NCBI GenBank assembly: GCA_900316645.1
Contig: ONDP01000005.1
Span: 1-64,000, forward strand
Length of the DNA stretch: 64,000 nt
DNA from: an uncultured Prevotellaceae bacterium
GTDB taxonomy: Bacteria; Bacteroidota; Bacteroidia; Bacteroidales; Bacteroidaceae
Reading direction: 5' to 3'
The notes beneath the pieces are model-generated. The model searched no databases, had not been told where the DNA came from, and was given only the letters and a program-made list of their open reading frames with translations. Numbering within the stretch: the stretch's first letter is position 1; every line of letters starts with the position of its first letter. A program made the translations under genes and the position numbers. Below are positions 1-7,200 of this stretch, piece by piece.

Positions 1-469
1 GAATAATAATAATAACGACGAAGAGTCACTTGAACTCATCAACCGTCTGCTTGAAAGGCTGCATCAGGCTGACTTTAGATTTCTTGGCAGCATCGTATTA
101 AACATCTACAAGTCGGGCAGCCAGCATGTAGATAAAGTGGATAACCAGTATATAGGATCCTACTCCCAAAAGCCTGCAACAGCGAAAAGAAGAGAATTGC
201 CGGAAGTGCTTAGCACACAAAAGGCTATGGATCTCTGGCAGAAAGCGCAGAATGCAGGTTATGTGGACGGATGCTATCAGCCTCTGCTCTCACGGACACG
301 GGCGGCTCTGCTGGCCGATGCGATGGCTGAACGGCTGGACATTCGTGAGAAGTGGAAAGTGTTTGGCGGACTATGGAACAGAAGAAGAATGTACAAGGAT
401 TATTATCAGGCTGTTGAACAAAAGCAGTTTCTACCCTTTACAGATAAACTGAAGCAGATTTTCGACTGA
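1..469 (+). CDS. C-terminal part of an unknown protein (5' end off window)
   Basis: The reading frame is open from base 2, so the gene begins before the window; a GTG at 137 is only an internal codon. The visible 155 residues start with an Asn-rich stretch, then a helix-like, charged segment and a C-terminal block rich in Trp, Arg and Lys (WQKAQNAGYVDG, EKWKVFGGLWNRRR). No signal peptide or membrane segment is visible. I do not recognise the family. It lies 83 bp upstream of the VirE-type helicase on the same strand and probably belongs to the same accessory island, but that helicase has its own promoter. Confidence 0.6.
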   Translation, partial: NNNNNDEESLELINRLLERLHQADFRFLGSIVLNIYKSGSQHVDKVDNQYIGSYSQKPATAKRRELPEVLSTQKAMDLWQKAQNAGYVDGCYQPLLSRTRAALLADAMAERLDIREKWKVFGGLWNRRRMYKDYYQAVEQKQFLPFTDKLKQIFD

Positions 470-536
470 AGACGTCCGCTTTCATATCCCCGGTTATATC
501 CCCTATAGATGGGTAGTAAATATCTTTTCCTTTTTG

Positions 537-544
537 TATCTTTG
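537..544 (+). promoter_or_regulatory. Bacteroidetes -7 box for the VirE-type gene
   Basis: TATCTTTG matches the TAnnTTTG element and ends 8 nt before the ATG at 553. The mRNA leader would be only a few nucleotides long. Confidence 0.7.
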
Positions 545-552
545 CCACCGAT

Positions 553-1848
553 ATGAAGGAGCAAGGAAAAAAGAAAGCAACTAACGAAAAGAAGCAACAC
601 CAACCGAACTATAAGGAGTATCTGGTTTCGGTGGATGAGATTAAGGACTACCTGATGGACCACTATCTGTTGCGCCGCAACATGGTGAAGGGGTGGGTGG
701 AATACCGGAAGCCTGCCACGCGCAGCGGCGAGACTACAGCATGGCAACCGCTGACAGACCAGACGGAGAACGATATCTGGATGGCTATGTCGCAGTCGAA
801 ACGGGTGGACAAGAAACACATCAGCAATGTGATCAACTCCAGCTTTGTGGGCGACTATCATCCGTTCAGGAGCTATCTGGAGCATCTGCCTCCGTGGAAC
901 GGCGAGGAGGACCACCTGCTTGCCCTCGCGATGACGGTGCAGGTGAAGGGCGGCGCCGACGAACAGCTGCGCTTTGCCCGCTATCTGAAGAAATGGATGG
1001 TGGGCATGGTGGCGGGATGGATTGATCCGAAGGTGGTGAACAATGTCATCCTGGTGCTGATAGGGGCGCAAGGCTCGTATAAGACGACGTGGTTCTCCTA
1101 TCTGTTGCCGCCCGAGCTGGAGGAGTATTTCCGCATCAAGACGGATGCCAGCCGCATGACGAAGGACGACCTGCTGTCGCTGACCAACTACGGTCTGCTG
1201 TGCTTCGAGGAGCTCGACACGATGAGCACGCGCGAGCAGAACGAACTGAAGTCGGCGGTGACGATGCCGTCGGTGGACGAGCGTGTGCCCTACGACCGCT
1301 ATGCCAAGCACCGGCCGCACATCGCCTCGTTCTGCGGCACGGGCAATAACGTCGAGTTCCTCTCTGACCTGACGGGCAACCGCCGCTGGCTGCCCTTCGA
1401 GGTGGAGGGCATCCTGTCGCCGCGCGACGATCCGTTCGACTACGAAAACATCTATGCCCAGGCGTATGCCCTCTACCGCCAGGGCTTCCAGTACTGGTTC
1501 TCGCAGTCGGACATCCAGCAGCTGGCGCAGCATAACCAGCAGTTCGAGACACCACGGTTGGAGGTGGAGCTGGTGCAGCAATACTTCCGACGACCTAAGG
1601 AACATGAACCCGCAGAGTTCATGCCTGTATCACTGGCGCTGCAGATGGTGGGAACCGGTATCACACAGAAACTCTCTACGGTGATGATAGGTCGTGCCTT
1701 CGCGGAGCTGGGCTTCGAGCGTAAGACCTCGCGCAATGTGCGGGGATACATCGTCGTGCGCCGCTCTGCCGAGGAAATGCGGTCACTGCGTTCGTTGATG
1801 GCAGTTGATAATGGCCATACAGATACAGATGATACAGATGTTTTCTGA
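553..1848 (+). CDS. VirE/VapE-family P-loop protein (phage-type helicase/primase-associated)
   Basis: A 431-aa protein of the VirE (virulence-associated E) P-loop family, related to superfamily-3 helicases of phages and mobile islands. The Walker A is GAQGSYKTT near residues 171-179, followed by an acidic Walker-B-like CFEELD near 217-222 and the conserved block FCGTGN...LTGNRRWLPFEV, which is typical of the family. The C-terminal third (YRQGFQYWFSQSD onward) looks like the DUF3874-type tail that accompanies VirE in Bacteroidetes. It is shorter than versions that carry an N-terminal primase-like domain, and no primase motif is visible here. The likely role is ATP-driven DNA unwinding during replication of an island, which is inference from the family. 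A strong hairpin follows the stop codon. A 399-aa frame on the opposite strand (406-1605) is a shadow. Confidence 0.85.
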   Translation: MKEQGKKKATNEKKQHQPNYKEYLVSVDEIKDYLMDHYLLRRNMVKGWVEYRKPATRSGETTAWQPLTDQTENDIWMAMSQSKRVDKKHISNVINSSFVGDYHPFRSYLEHLPPWNGEEDHLLALAMTVQVKGGADEQLRFARYLKKWMVGMVAGWIDPKVVNNVILVLIGAQGSYKTTWFSYLLPPELEEYFRIKTDASRMTKDDLLSLTNYGLLCFEELDTMSTREQNELKSAVTMPSVDERVPYDRYAKHRPHIASFCGTGNNVEFLSDLTGNRRWLPFEVEGILSPRDDPFDYENIYAQAYALYRQGFQYWFSQSDIQQLAQHNQQFETPRLEVELVQQYFRRPKEHEPAEFMPVSLALQMVGTGITQKLSTVMIGRAFAELGFERKTSRNVRGYIVVRRSAEEMRSLRSLMAVDNGHTDTDDTDVF

Positions 1849-1857
1849 AAAAACTCT

Positions 1858-1887
1858 CCTGCGTACGTGCGCATGTACGTACGCAGG
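1858..1887 (+). terminator. Hairpin after the VirE-type gene
   Basis: An 11-bp perfect stem (CCTGCGTACGT with its complement) and an 8-nt loop, followed by ATAACTTTTTATC. The stem carries overlapping GTAC palindromes. It lies 10 nt after the stop codon. Confidence 0.65.
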
Positions 1888-1965
1888 ATAACTTTTTATC
1901 ATTTTAAGTGTATTAAGTGTATAAGTGTATCAAGAAAGAAATAGAACTTGAAATAAAGAGAGACC

Positions 1966-2181
1966 ATGATTGAAGAAAGACGTTACACAAAACGTGAACT
2001 CGCGCGTTTGTATTGGCCGAAAACCAAGAATATTAAGTCGGCAATGAAAAACCTTCGCGAAGATATCAACAGATGCCCAGAACTTGTGGAGGAGTTAAAG
2101 AGAATCCGCTGGAACGTGAATAAGCATTCCTACTCTGCAGAACAGGTACGACTAATCATAAAATATCTTTGTGAACCATAA
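1966..2181 (+). CDS. DUF4248 family small protein
   Basis: A 71-aa protein matching the DUF4248 pattern as I know it: an N-terminal YTKRELARLYWP segment, a central Arg/Leu helix (NLREDINRCPELVEELKRI) and a C-terminal SAEQVRLIIKYLCEP ending in the usual EP. Members sit beside VirE and HU-like genes in Bacteroides and Prevotella, and no biochemical function is known to me. The ELARLY start and the helix-turn-helix-like spacing suggest DNA binding, but this is inference. It shares the island with the VirE-type gene upstream, is visibly AT-richer than that gene, and has no clear promoter of its own. Confidence 0.8.
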   Translation: MIEERRYTKRELARLYWPKTKNIKSAMKNLREDINRCPELVEELKRIRWNVNKHSYSAEQVRLIIKYLCEP

Positions 2182-2205
2182 CGAATAAATATTTCGTTTG
2201 TTTTA

Positions 2206-2237
2206 TTTGGCAGTTTCAGAAATAGTTTCTATCTTTG
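2206..2237 (+). promoter_or_regulatory. Complete -33/-7 promoter for the 37-aa peptide
   Basis: TTTG (2206-2209) and TATCTTTG (2230-2237) are separated by 20 nt, the expected Bacteroidetes spacing. Transcription should start near 2242. Confidence 0.75.
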
Positions 2238-2283
2238 CAGTATGAAAAAGGAATTTGGCAAATAAGAAGAAAGGACAAAAAAA

Positions 2284-2397
2284 ATGAATACGTTGATTGT
2301 TGCAGGTTCTATAGCTTTGGTAGCAGTTGTTGGCTTTATTTATTTCACTTATAAAGATTGGAAAGAAGCAAAACACAATTCTGTTTTATCTGAATAA
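2284..2397 (+). CDS. 37-aa single-pass membrane peptide
   Basis: ATG at 2284 opens a 37-codon frame that begins MNTLIVAGSIALVAVVGFIY, a clean transmembrane helix, followed by a charged tail (TYKDWKEAKHNSVLSE). AAAGGA lies about ten bases upstream, a good ribosome binding site for this phylum. It has its own promoter (2206-2237) and its own strong terminator (2433-2466), so it is a self-contained transcription unit inside the island. I do not recognise a family. The coherent start signal, hydrophobic core and terminator argue that it is real, although a short ORF could arise by chance within a small RNA. Confidence 0.6.
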   Translation: MNTLIVAGSIALVAVVGFIYFTYKDWKEAKHNSVLSE

Positions 2398-2432
2398 CAA
2401 GGACATTCCCTTGTCCTAATGCTCTAATCTAT

Positions 2433-2466
2433 CCCCCGACTCAAAGACAGAGTCGGGGGCTTTTTT
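2433..2466 (+). terminator. Strong intrinsic terminator
   Basis: A 10-bp GC-rich perfect stem (CCCCCGACTC with its complement), a 7-nt loop, then C and six T. It ends the transcript of the 37-aa peptide. Confidence 0.9.
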
Positions 2467-2500
2467 AAATAAAATGTTAAAAGAATTTTATTTTGCTATC

Positions 2501-2530
2501 AATGGCTACTAATGGCTACTAACGGCCACA
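2501..2530 (+). repeat. Three 10-bp tandem repeats upstream of the HU promoter
   Basis: AATGGCTACT occurs twice without change (2501-2520), followed by a degenerate third copy (2521-2530). The period of one helical turn, about 20 bp upstream of the -7 box at 2551, suggests protein binding on one DNA face. Confidence 0.7.
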
Positions 2531-2550
2531 TTATGCCTCGTACGATGTCG

Positions 2551-2558
2551 TAACTTTG
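2551..2558 (+). promoter_or_regulatory. -7 box of the HU-like gene
   Basis: TAACTTTG matches the consensus. It implies a leader of about 95 nt before the ATG at 2661, unusually long for this window. No clear TTTG -33 box is visible; the 10-bp repeats lie there instead. Confidence 0.7.
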
Positions 2559-2574
2559 CAAAAGGAAAAGCAAT

Positions 2575-2637
2575 TACTCCGTGAGTAAATCCGGATACTC
2601 CGAAAGTAATTTTGTTTTCTCCGAAAGTAATTTTATT
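2575..2637 (+). repeat. Three 21-bp tandem repeats in the HU-gene leader
   Basis: A 14-nt core (TACTCCG-nnAGTAA type) begins at 2575, 2596 and 2617, exactly 21 bp apart, with AT-rich spacers. The first core is nearly a palindrome (TTACTC-CGT-GAGTAA). The array lies wholly in the untranslated leader, so it could act in DNA (two-turn phasing) or in RNA. Confidence 0.75.
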
Positions 2638-2660
2638 TATTAACGTCAAAACAAGTTATT

Positions 2661-3218
2661 ATGGCATTGGAATTGAATTTGACCAAAAACACCAACGACT
2701 CGCTGCAGGGTACGTTTGGTAAGTACTACCCCCGAGTGGAGTACAAGGGAACAATCGGCACACTGGAACTCGCCAAGCACATGTCTGCCCACACCACCTC
2801 GTTCTCGAAGGGTGAGATCAACGGTATGCTGACCGACCTGGTTGACTGCATCAGGGAGCTCTGTCTGATGGGCTACGTGGTGAAGATCGAAGACCTGGGA
2901 CTGTTCAAGTGCTCGGTGGAGGGCAACGGTCTGACGCTGAAGCAGGGTGCAAGGGTGTCTGCCGGCATGGGTGTGCAGCGCACCGACGAGGAACTGACTG
3001 CCGACATCACCAAGCAGCAGTCAGCCTACAGCGCGGTGAAGATCATCATGCAGGCTACCGGCGAGACGACGATTGAGAAGATGAACCGCGATGCGAAGAC
3101 TTCGTTCACGTCGAAGACCAAACAGCTCATCAAGAGCCTCACGGGCAATAGTGTTGAAGAGCCCGAAGGACCTTCTACCGAAGGCGGAAACGGAGGCGGC
3201 CCGAGCACCGAAGGTTAA
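2661..3218 (+). CDS. HU-like (HU-HIG type) DNA-binding protein
   Basis: A 185-aa protein of the Bacteroidetes HU-like group (HU-HIG). Residues about 1-120 carry the HU-type fold signature: an N-terminal helix pair (TIGTLELAKHMSAHTT, KGEINGMLTDLVDCIRELCLMGYVVKIEDLGLFKCSVEG) and a beta region. The C-terminus ends in a low-complexity Gly/Ser/Thr/Pro tail containing two PSTEGG-like repeats. It is expected to bind and bend DNA as a dimer; its target is unknown. It is preceded by two phased repeat arrays that are plausible autoregulatory sites. Its stop codon lies inside a GGTTAAT heptad array that runs to the start of the smalltalk gene. Confidence 0.85.
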   Translation: MALELNLTKNTNDSLQGTFGKYYPRVEYKGTIGTLELAKHMSAHTTSFSKGEINGMLTDLVDCIRELCLMGYVVKIEDLGLFKCSVEGNGLTLKQGARVSAGMGVQRTDEELTADITKQQSAYSAVKIIMQATGETTIEKMNRDAKTSFTSKTKQLIKSLTGNSVEEPEGPSTEGGNGGGPSTEG

Positions 3219-3247
3219 TGGTTAATGGTTAACGGTTAATGGTTATG
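3213..3247 (+). repeat. Heptad array GGTTAAT x5 joining the HU stop to the smalltalk start
   Basis: Five consecutive 7-nt units (GGTTAAT, GGTTAAT, GGTTAAC, GGTTAAT, GGTTATG). The first contains the HU stop codon (3216-3218) and the last supplies the ATG of the next gene (3245-3247). Confidence 0.85.
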
Positions 3248-3349
3248 AAGAATTCAAAATGGAAATTGGTGATTCAGATACTGATAAGTATCCTCACCGC
3301 ATTGGGAACATCAGTTGGCGTATCAAGTTGCATGACATGCGCACTGTAA
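3245..3349 (+). CDS. Smalltalk protein (34 aa)
   Basis: A 34-residue peptide beginning MKNSKWKLVIQILISILTAL and ending ...GVSSCMTCAL. The basic N-terminus (with Trp), single amphipathic or transmembrane helix and Gly-Val-(S/T)-Ser-Cys end match the Bacteroidetes 'smalltalk' family, which is annotated next to HU-like genes. Its function is unknown; the name reflects a proposed role in cell-cell communication. The last 13 nt overlap the amidase start at 3337, so translation is probably coupled. The overlapping layout of a small membrane peptide and an endolysin-like amidase also resembles phage lysis cassettes, which is inference. Confidence 0.85.
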   Translation: MKNSKWKLVIQILISILTALGTSVGVSSCMTCAL

Positions 3350-3747
3350 CCCTGATTATTGTACACTGCTCGGCAGTGAAGCCCGACCAACAGTCGTCAG
3401 CGGCACAGATAGACACGTGGCACCGCCAGCGAGGCTTTCAGCTCGGCATCGGCTACCACTACGTCATCCGACGAGACGGAACGCGCGAAATGGGACGACC
3501 GGAATATATGGTGGGGGCACACTGCCAGGGACACAACAAATACTCGATAGGTGTGTGTTACGAGGGCGGACTCGACAACGACGGACGACCTGCCGACACT
3601 CGCACCGAGGCACAGCGACAGGCTCTGAGGCAGCTGCTCCTGGAACTGAAACAGCGCTATCCCCGCGCCCTCATCGTAGGCCATCACGACCTGAACCCCA
3701 TGAAGGCCTGTCCCTGCTTTGATGCAGCCGAGTATGCTGGTATTTAA
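3337..3747 (+). CDS. N-acetylmuramoyl-L-alanine amidase (amidase_2 / T7-lysozyme type)
   Basis: A 136-aa enzyme expected to cleave the MurNAc-L-Ala bond of peptidoglycan. Zinc-site residues are visible: His in IIVHCSA near residue 9, His in GHHDL near 119-120 and Cys in ACPCFD near 128; GIGYHYVIRRDG is the family core. I prefer ATG 3337 (MRTVTLIIVHC) because family members start there; the frame is also open from 3259, but that stretch is the smalltalk gene in another frame. No signal peptide is present, so export would need help or cell lysis, as for phage endolysins. A 21-bp perfect inverted repeat begins at the stop codon. Confidence 0.9.
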   Translation: MRTVTLIIVHCSAVKPDQQSSAAQIDTWHRQRGFQLGIGYHYVIRRDGTREMGRPEYMVGAHCQGHNKYSIGVCYEGGLDNDGRPADTRTEAQRQALRQLLLELKQRYPRALIVGHHDLNPMKACPCFDAAEYAGI

Positions 3748-3790
3748 CAAGAAGAAAAGCTTCCAAATGTTGGAAGCTTTTCTTCTTGTT
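3746..3790. terminator. Perfect 21-bp inverted repeat between amidase and tRNA-Gln
   Basis: Arms 3746-3766 and 3770-3790 are perfectly complementary round a 3-nt ATG loop. The left arm starts inside the amidase stop codon and the right arm covers the last two bases of tRNA-Gln. A T-rich 3' arm makes it a good terminator for the amidase and, read in reverse, for the tRNA. Confidence 0.8.
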
Positions 3791-3859
3791 GGGGTACCCG
3801 GACTCGAACCAGGAAAGGCAGGACCAGAATCTGCAGTGTTACCATTACACCATACCCCA
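3789..3859 (-). tRNA. tRNA-Gln (anticodon CTG)
   Basis: A 71-nt cloverleaf on the minus strand: acceptor arms TGGGGTA/TACCCCA, D arm GTGT-AATGGTA-ACAC, anticodon loop TTCTGGT (CTG at positions 34-36) and T arm with GGTTCGAGTCC. The last pair of the anticodon stem is an A-C mismatch. CCA is not encoded, as is usual in this phylum. Its 3' end faces the VirE-amidase island, the usual orientation for tRNA-targeting integration. Confidence 0.93.
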
Positions 3860-3869
3860 AACTGTGGAT

Positions 3870-3898
3870 GCAATTTTCGAATTGCGGGTGCAAAGGTA
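3870..3898 (-). promoter_or_regulatory. tRNA-Gln promoter and TTCG leader hairpin
   Basis: On the minus strand TACCTTTG (3891-3898) matches the -7 box. A 6-bp hairpin with a TTCG tetraloop (3870-3885) lies between it and the tRNA, in the pre-tRNA leader. Confidence 0.6.
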
Positions 3899-3930
3899 GT
3901 GTTTTTTTTGGAATGCACAAAAATTTTTGG

Positions 3931-4695
3931 CTATTTTTTTGCTTTAGAACGCATTTTTGTTGTTTTTTTCTTGATTTCGGGCTTCTTTTCGAAGGGATTC
4001 TTGGTAATTACGGCTCGTAAAATGCGAATATCGACTTGCGGACGATCATTCTTGTCGGTGGCTACCTGCTGGATACGGTCAACCACCTCAAGTCCCTCGA
4101 CTACCTCGCCAAAAACCGTGTACTGACCGTCAAGATGGGGAGTGCCGCCTACGGTCTTATAGACCTCTGCCATCTCAGGGGTAATCTTTACCTGCCCCTG
4201 GGTAAGCGAGTCAAGACGCTCCTGCACTCTCGCCAGACGGGCATCGTCCCACAGTTTACCCCAGACGATGTAGAACTGACAGGCTCCAGAGCGGCGCTCC
4301 GGGTTGACATTATCCGACTCGCGGGCTGCAGCCACAGCTCCACGGCGATGGAACAACTGGGGCAACCGGAACTCCGCTTCGGTGGTATAATCAAGTTCAC
4401 CTGTTCCCAAGAGTGCCCCCGGTTTGGCATGTTTGCTATTAAGATCGCCACTCTGCACCATAAAATCCTTAATGACGCGATGGAACAGCAGGGAGTCGTA
4501 TAGTTGCATGCCCACCACCTTCAGGAAATTGTCACGATGCTGAGGTGTTTCATTAAACAGTGCAATACGGATATTACCCTCAGTGGTTTCAAGAAGCACT
4601 TCAGCACGTTCCTGGCTGAATGCCGGCAGTGACAGCACCAGTGACAATGCCAAAAGAGATGCTCTCACGATGGATTTTGATTGTTTTCTCATCAT
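3931..4695 (-). CDS. Cyclophilin-type peptidyl-prolyl isomerase
   Basis: A protein of about 254 aa that catalyses cis-trans isomerisation of prolyl bonds, probably in the periplasm: the N-terminus is Lys/Arg-rich, then hydrophobic (LLALSLVLSLPAFSQ) with a plausible cleavage site. The core shows TTEGNIRIALFNETPQHRDNF, FHRVIKDFMVQSGD, CQFYIVWG and GQYTVFGEVVEGLEVVD, diagnostic of cyclophilins. An insertion of about 40 residues (WDDARLARVQERLDSLTQG...) precedes the last strands, as in many Bacteroidetes homologues. The C-terminal tail is Lys-rich. Start 4695 was chosen over 4776 because the minus-strand -7 box at 4716-4723 lies between them. Confidence 0.9.
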   Translation of the reverse strand: MMRKQSKSIVRASLLALSLVLSLPAFSQERAEVLLETTEGNIRIALFNETPQHRDNFLKVVGMQLYDSLLFHRVIKDFMVQSGDLNSKHAKPGALLGTGELDYTTEAEFRLPQLFHRRGAVAAARESDNVNPERRSGACQFYIVWGKLWDDARLARVQERLDSLTQGQVKITPEMAEVYKTVGGTPHLDGQYTVFGEVVEGLEVVDRIQQVATDKNDRPQVDIRILRAVITKNPFEKKPEIKKKTTKMRSKAKK

Positions 4696-4715
4696 CTTAT
4701 TTGTTTTCTTTTCTG

Positions 4716-4723
4716 CAAAAGTA
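4716..4723 (-). promoter_or_regulatory. -7 box for the cyclophilin gene
   Basis: TACTTTTG on the minus strand, 21 nt from the start codon. It forms a back-to-back pair with the rsfS promoter, 42 nt apart. Confidence 0.6.
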
Positions 4724-4765
4724 CGAAAAAAATGCAACAATGACGCAAAATAAGAAAAATATTCG

Positions 4766-4773
4766 TAACTTTG
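4766..4773 (+). promoter_or_regulatory. -7 box for rsfS-ftsH
   Basis: TAACTTTG, 25 nt before the rsfS start. Probably drives rsfS, ftsH, cdsA and the genes downstream. Confidence 0.7.
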
Positions 4774-4797
4774 CACACCAAAAATATATAATAATAA

Positions 4798-5154
4798 ATG
4801 GAGACATCAACTCAACTGGTTGAAACAATCGTAAAGGGAATACAAGAGAAGAAAGGCAGCGACATCGTGACCGTTGACCTGCAAGATATAGAAAGTGCTA
4901 TTTGCCGCTATTTCGTCATCTGTCAAGGCAACTCACCTACTCAGGTGGGTGCTATTGCCGAGTCGGTGGGCGAAACGGTGCTCAAGGACTTAAGGGAAAA
5001 GCCTACCGCCGTGGTAGGTCTGGAGAATGCCCAGTGGGTGGCCATGGACTTCACCGACGTGATGGTTCATATCTTCCTGCCTGACGTCAGGGAGTATTAT
5101 GACATGGAACACCTGTGGGAAGATGCTGTATTGACAAAGATTGAAAATATATAA
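4798..5154 (+). CDS. rsfS: Ribosome silencing factor RsfS
   Basis: A 118-aa RsfS/Iojap family protein. It binds uL14 on the large ribosomal subunit and blocks subunit joining under low nutrients. Family features are visible: VTVDLQDIESAICRYFVICQGNSPTQVGAIAESV, then a C-terminal WVAMDFTDVMVHIFLPDVREYYDMEHLWEDA block. The length is normal. Its stop codon overlaps the first base of the ftsH start (TAATG), so the two are likely translated together. The rsfS-ftsH-cdsA order is common in Bacteroidetes. Confidence 0.95.
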   Translation: METSTQLVETIVKGIQEKKGSDIVTVDLQDIESAICRYFVICQGNSPTQVGAIAESVGETVLKDLREKPTAVVGLENAQWVAMDFTDVMVHIFLPDVREYYDMEHLWEDAVLTKIENI

Positions 5155-7196
5155 TGATGGATAAGAAACAAAATAACGAGCCAAAGATGAACATGCCGAA
5201 GTTCAACATGAACTGGATATACATGTTGGCTATCGTGGCACTGGCAGTGCTCTATCTGACCAGTGGCAATGAGAAATCGAGCGTGCAGACCACCACATCG
5301 TATAGCAATTTCAAGAACTATGTGATGAAGGGTTATGCCCAGAAGATTGTGGTAAACAAGAATACGAACACCCTGCAGATGTATGTCAAGCCGGAACACG
5401 TGCGCGATGTATTCCAGCAGGGAATCAAGCAGACCGGCAAGGAACCCACCGTTGCCGTCGAGTTCGGTTCGGTTGACCAGGTGGAGCAGTTTATCAACCA
5501 GGCTCGGGAAGACAAGAAATTCAGCGGTGAGCTATCGTTTGACAACCAGCGTGAGAGTGAGTTCTTCAACTCGCTCATCATGAACGTTCTCTTCTTTGCA
5601 GGCATCATCTTCGTATGGATGTTCATCATGCGCCGCATGGGTGGTGGAGGCATGACCGGAGGTGGAGGCATCTTCAGTGTGGGCAAGTCGAAAGCCCAGA
5701 TGTACGAGAAGGGCGGTTCGCTGGGCATCACCTTCAAGGACGTAGCCGGTCAGGCTGGTGCCAAGCAGGAGATGCAGGAGATAGTGGACTTCCTGAAGAA
5801 TCCCCAGAAATACACCGATTTGGGAGGTAAGATTCCCAAGGGAGCCCTGTTGGTAGGTCCTCCGGGAACAGGTAAGACCCTGTTGGCCAAGGCAGTAGCC
5901 GGCGAGGCAGGTGTGCCCTTCTTCTCCATGAGCGGTTCCGACTTCGTTGAGATGTTCGTCGGTGTGGGTGCCAGCCGTGTACGCGACCTGTTCCAGCAGG
6001 CCAAGTCGAAAGCCCCCTGCATCATCTTCATCGACGAGATTGACGCAGTGGGTCGTGCGCGTTCCAAGAATCCTGCCATGGGAGGCAATGACGAACGCGA
6101 GAACACGCTGAACGCCCTGTTGACCGAGATGGACGGTTTTGGCACCAACAGCGGTATCATCACGCTGGCTGCCACCAACCGTGCAGACATGCTCGACTCA
6201 GCCCTGATGCGTGCCGGACGTTTCGACCGTCAGATACACGTCGATATGCCCGACCTCAACGAGCGCAAGGAGATTTTCCAGGTACATCTGAAGCCGCTGA
6301 AGCTGGATGAGAATCTGGATATTGACTTCCTGGCCCGTCAGACACCGGGATTCTCAGGTGCCGACATTGCCAACGTATGTAATGAAGCAGCGCTGATTGC
6401 TGCCCGCTATAACCGTCCGTTTGTAGGCAAGCAGGACTTCTTGGATGCCGTTGACCGCATCATCGGCGGTCTGGAGAAGAAGACCAAGGTGATGACCGAG
6501 TCGGAGAAGCGCTCCATAGCCATCCACGAGGCAGGCCATGCCACCATCTCATGGTTTACCGAGTTTGCCAATCCGTTAGTGAAGGTCAGCATCGTGCCTC
6601 GCGGTCAGGCGCTTGGTGCAGCCTGGTATCTACCTGAGGAACGCGTGCTGCAAACCAAGGAAGCCATGCTCGACGAGATGTGCTCACTCTTAGGCGGTCG
6701 TGCTGCCGAAGAACTCTTCATCGGTCACATCTCAACGGGGGCCATGAACGACTTAGAGCGCACCACCAAACAGGCCTACGGTATGATAGCCTATGCCGGT
6801 ATGAGTGAGAAACTGCCCAATATCTGCTATTATAACCAGCAGGAGTACTCGTTCCAGAAACCTTACTCAGAGACCACAGCCAAGACGATGGACGACGAAG
6901 TGCTGAAGATGATCAACCAACAGTATGAGCGTGCCAAGCAAATACTGACAGAGCACAAGGAGGGTCATGCAAAACTCGCCCAGCTGCTGATAGAACGTGA
7001 GGTCATCTTTGCCGACGACGTGGAAGCCATTTTCGGCAAGCGTCCCTGGACCAGCCGTGCCGAAGAGCTGCTGGAAGACCAACAGCGTGCAGAAGCAGAG
7101 CGCATGGCAGAAGAGCGGGCAAAGGAACTGGAAGCAGAGGCTGCTTCCAAAGAAGCCCCAACTGAACCTACCGAACCTACCGAACCAACAAAATAG
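5154..7196 (+). CDS. ftsH: ATP-dependent zinc metalloprotease FtsH
   Basis: A 680-aa membrane-anchored AAA+ protease that degrades misfolded membrane proteins and regulatory substrates. Transmembrane helices lie at about 21-37 and 142-160 with a periplasmic domain between them. Walker A GPPGTGKT is at 235-242, Walker B IFIDEID at 291-297, the second region of homology ([20 protein letters not shown]) at about 341-360, and the zinc motif HEAGH at 458-462. The C-terminus is acidic coiled coil ending in [12 protein letters not shown] repeats. ATG 5154 or 5157 could serve as start. cdsA follows after 4 nt. Confidence 0.97.
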   Translation: MMDKKQNNEPKMNMPKFNMNWIYMLAIVALAVLYLTSGNEKSSVQTTTSYSNFKNYVMKGYAQKIVVNKNTNTLQMYVKPEHVRDVFQQGIKQTGKEPTVAVEFGSVDQVEQFINQAREDKKFSGELSFDNQRESEFFNSLIMNVLFFAGIIFVWMFIMRRMGGGGMTGGGGIFSVGKSKAQMYEKGGSLGITFKDVAGQAGAKQEMQEIVDFLKNPQKYTDLGGKIPKGALLVGPPGTGKTLLAKAVAGEAGVPFFSMSGSDFVEMFVGVGASRVRDLFQQAKSKAPCIIFIDEIDAVGRARSKNPAMGGNDERENTLNALLTEMDGFGTNSGIITLAATNRADMLDSALMRAGRFDRQIHVDMPDLNERKEIFQVHLKPLKLDENLDIDFLARQTPGFSGADIANVCNEAALIAARYNRPFVGKQDFLDAVDRIIGGLEKKTKVMTESEKRSIAIHEAGHATISWFTEFANPLVKVSIVPRGQALGAAWYLPEERVLQTKEAMLDEMCSLLGGRAAEELFIGHISTGAMNDLERTTKQAYGMIAYAGMSEKLPNICYYNQQEYSFQKPYSETTAKTMDDEVLKMINQQYERAKQILTEHKEGHAKLAQLLIEREVIFADDVEAIFGKRPWTSRAEELLEDQQRAEAERMAEERAKELEAEAASKEAPTEPTEPTEPTK

Positions 7197-7200
7197 CCCT

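Noticed and set aside
406-1605. 399-aa open frame on the minus strand opposite the VirE-type gene
   Set aside because: It mirrors the codon structure of a well-supported gene; the translation is His/Arg/Leu-rich with no motif and no promoter.
2242-2265. Seven-codon leader peptide MKKEFGK before the 37-aa ORF
   Set aside because: Its ATG coincides with the predicted transcription start, so it is unlikely to be translated.
3259-3336. Upstream extension of the amidase (start at 3259)
   Set aside because: The stretch codes for the smalltalk peptide in another frame, and family homology begins at 3337.
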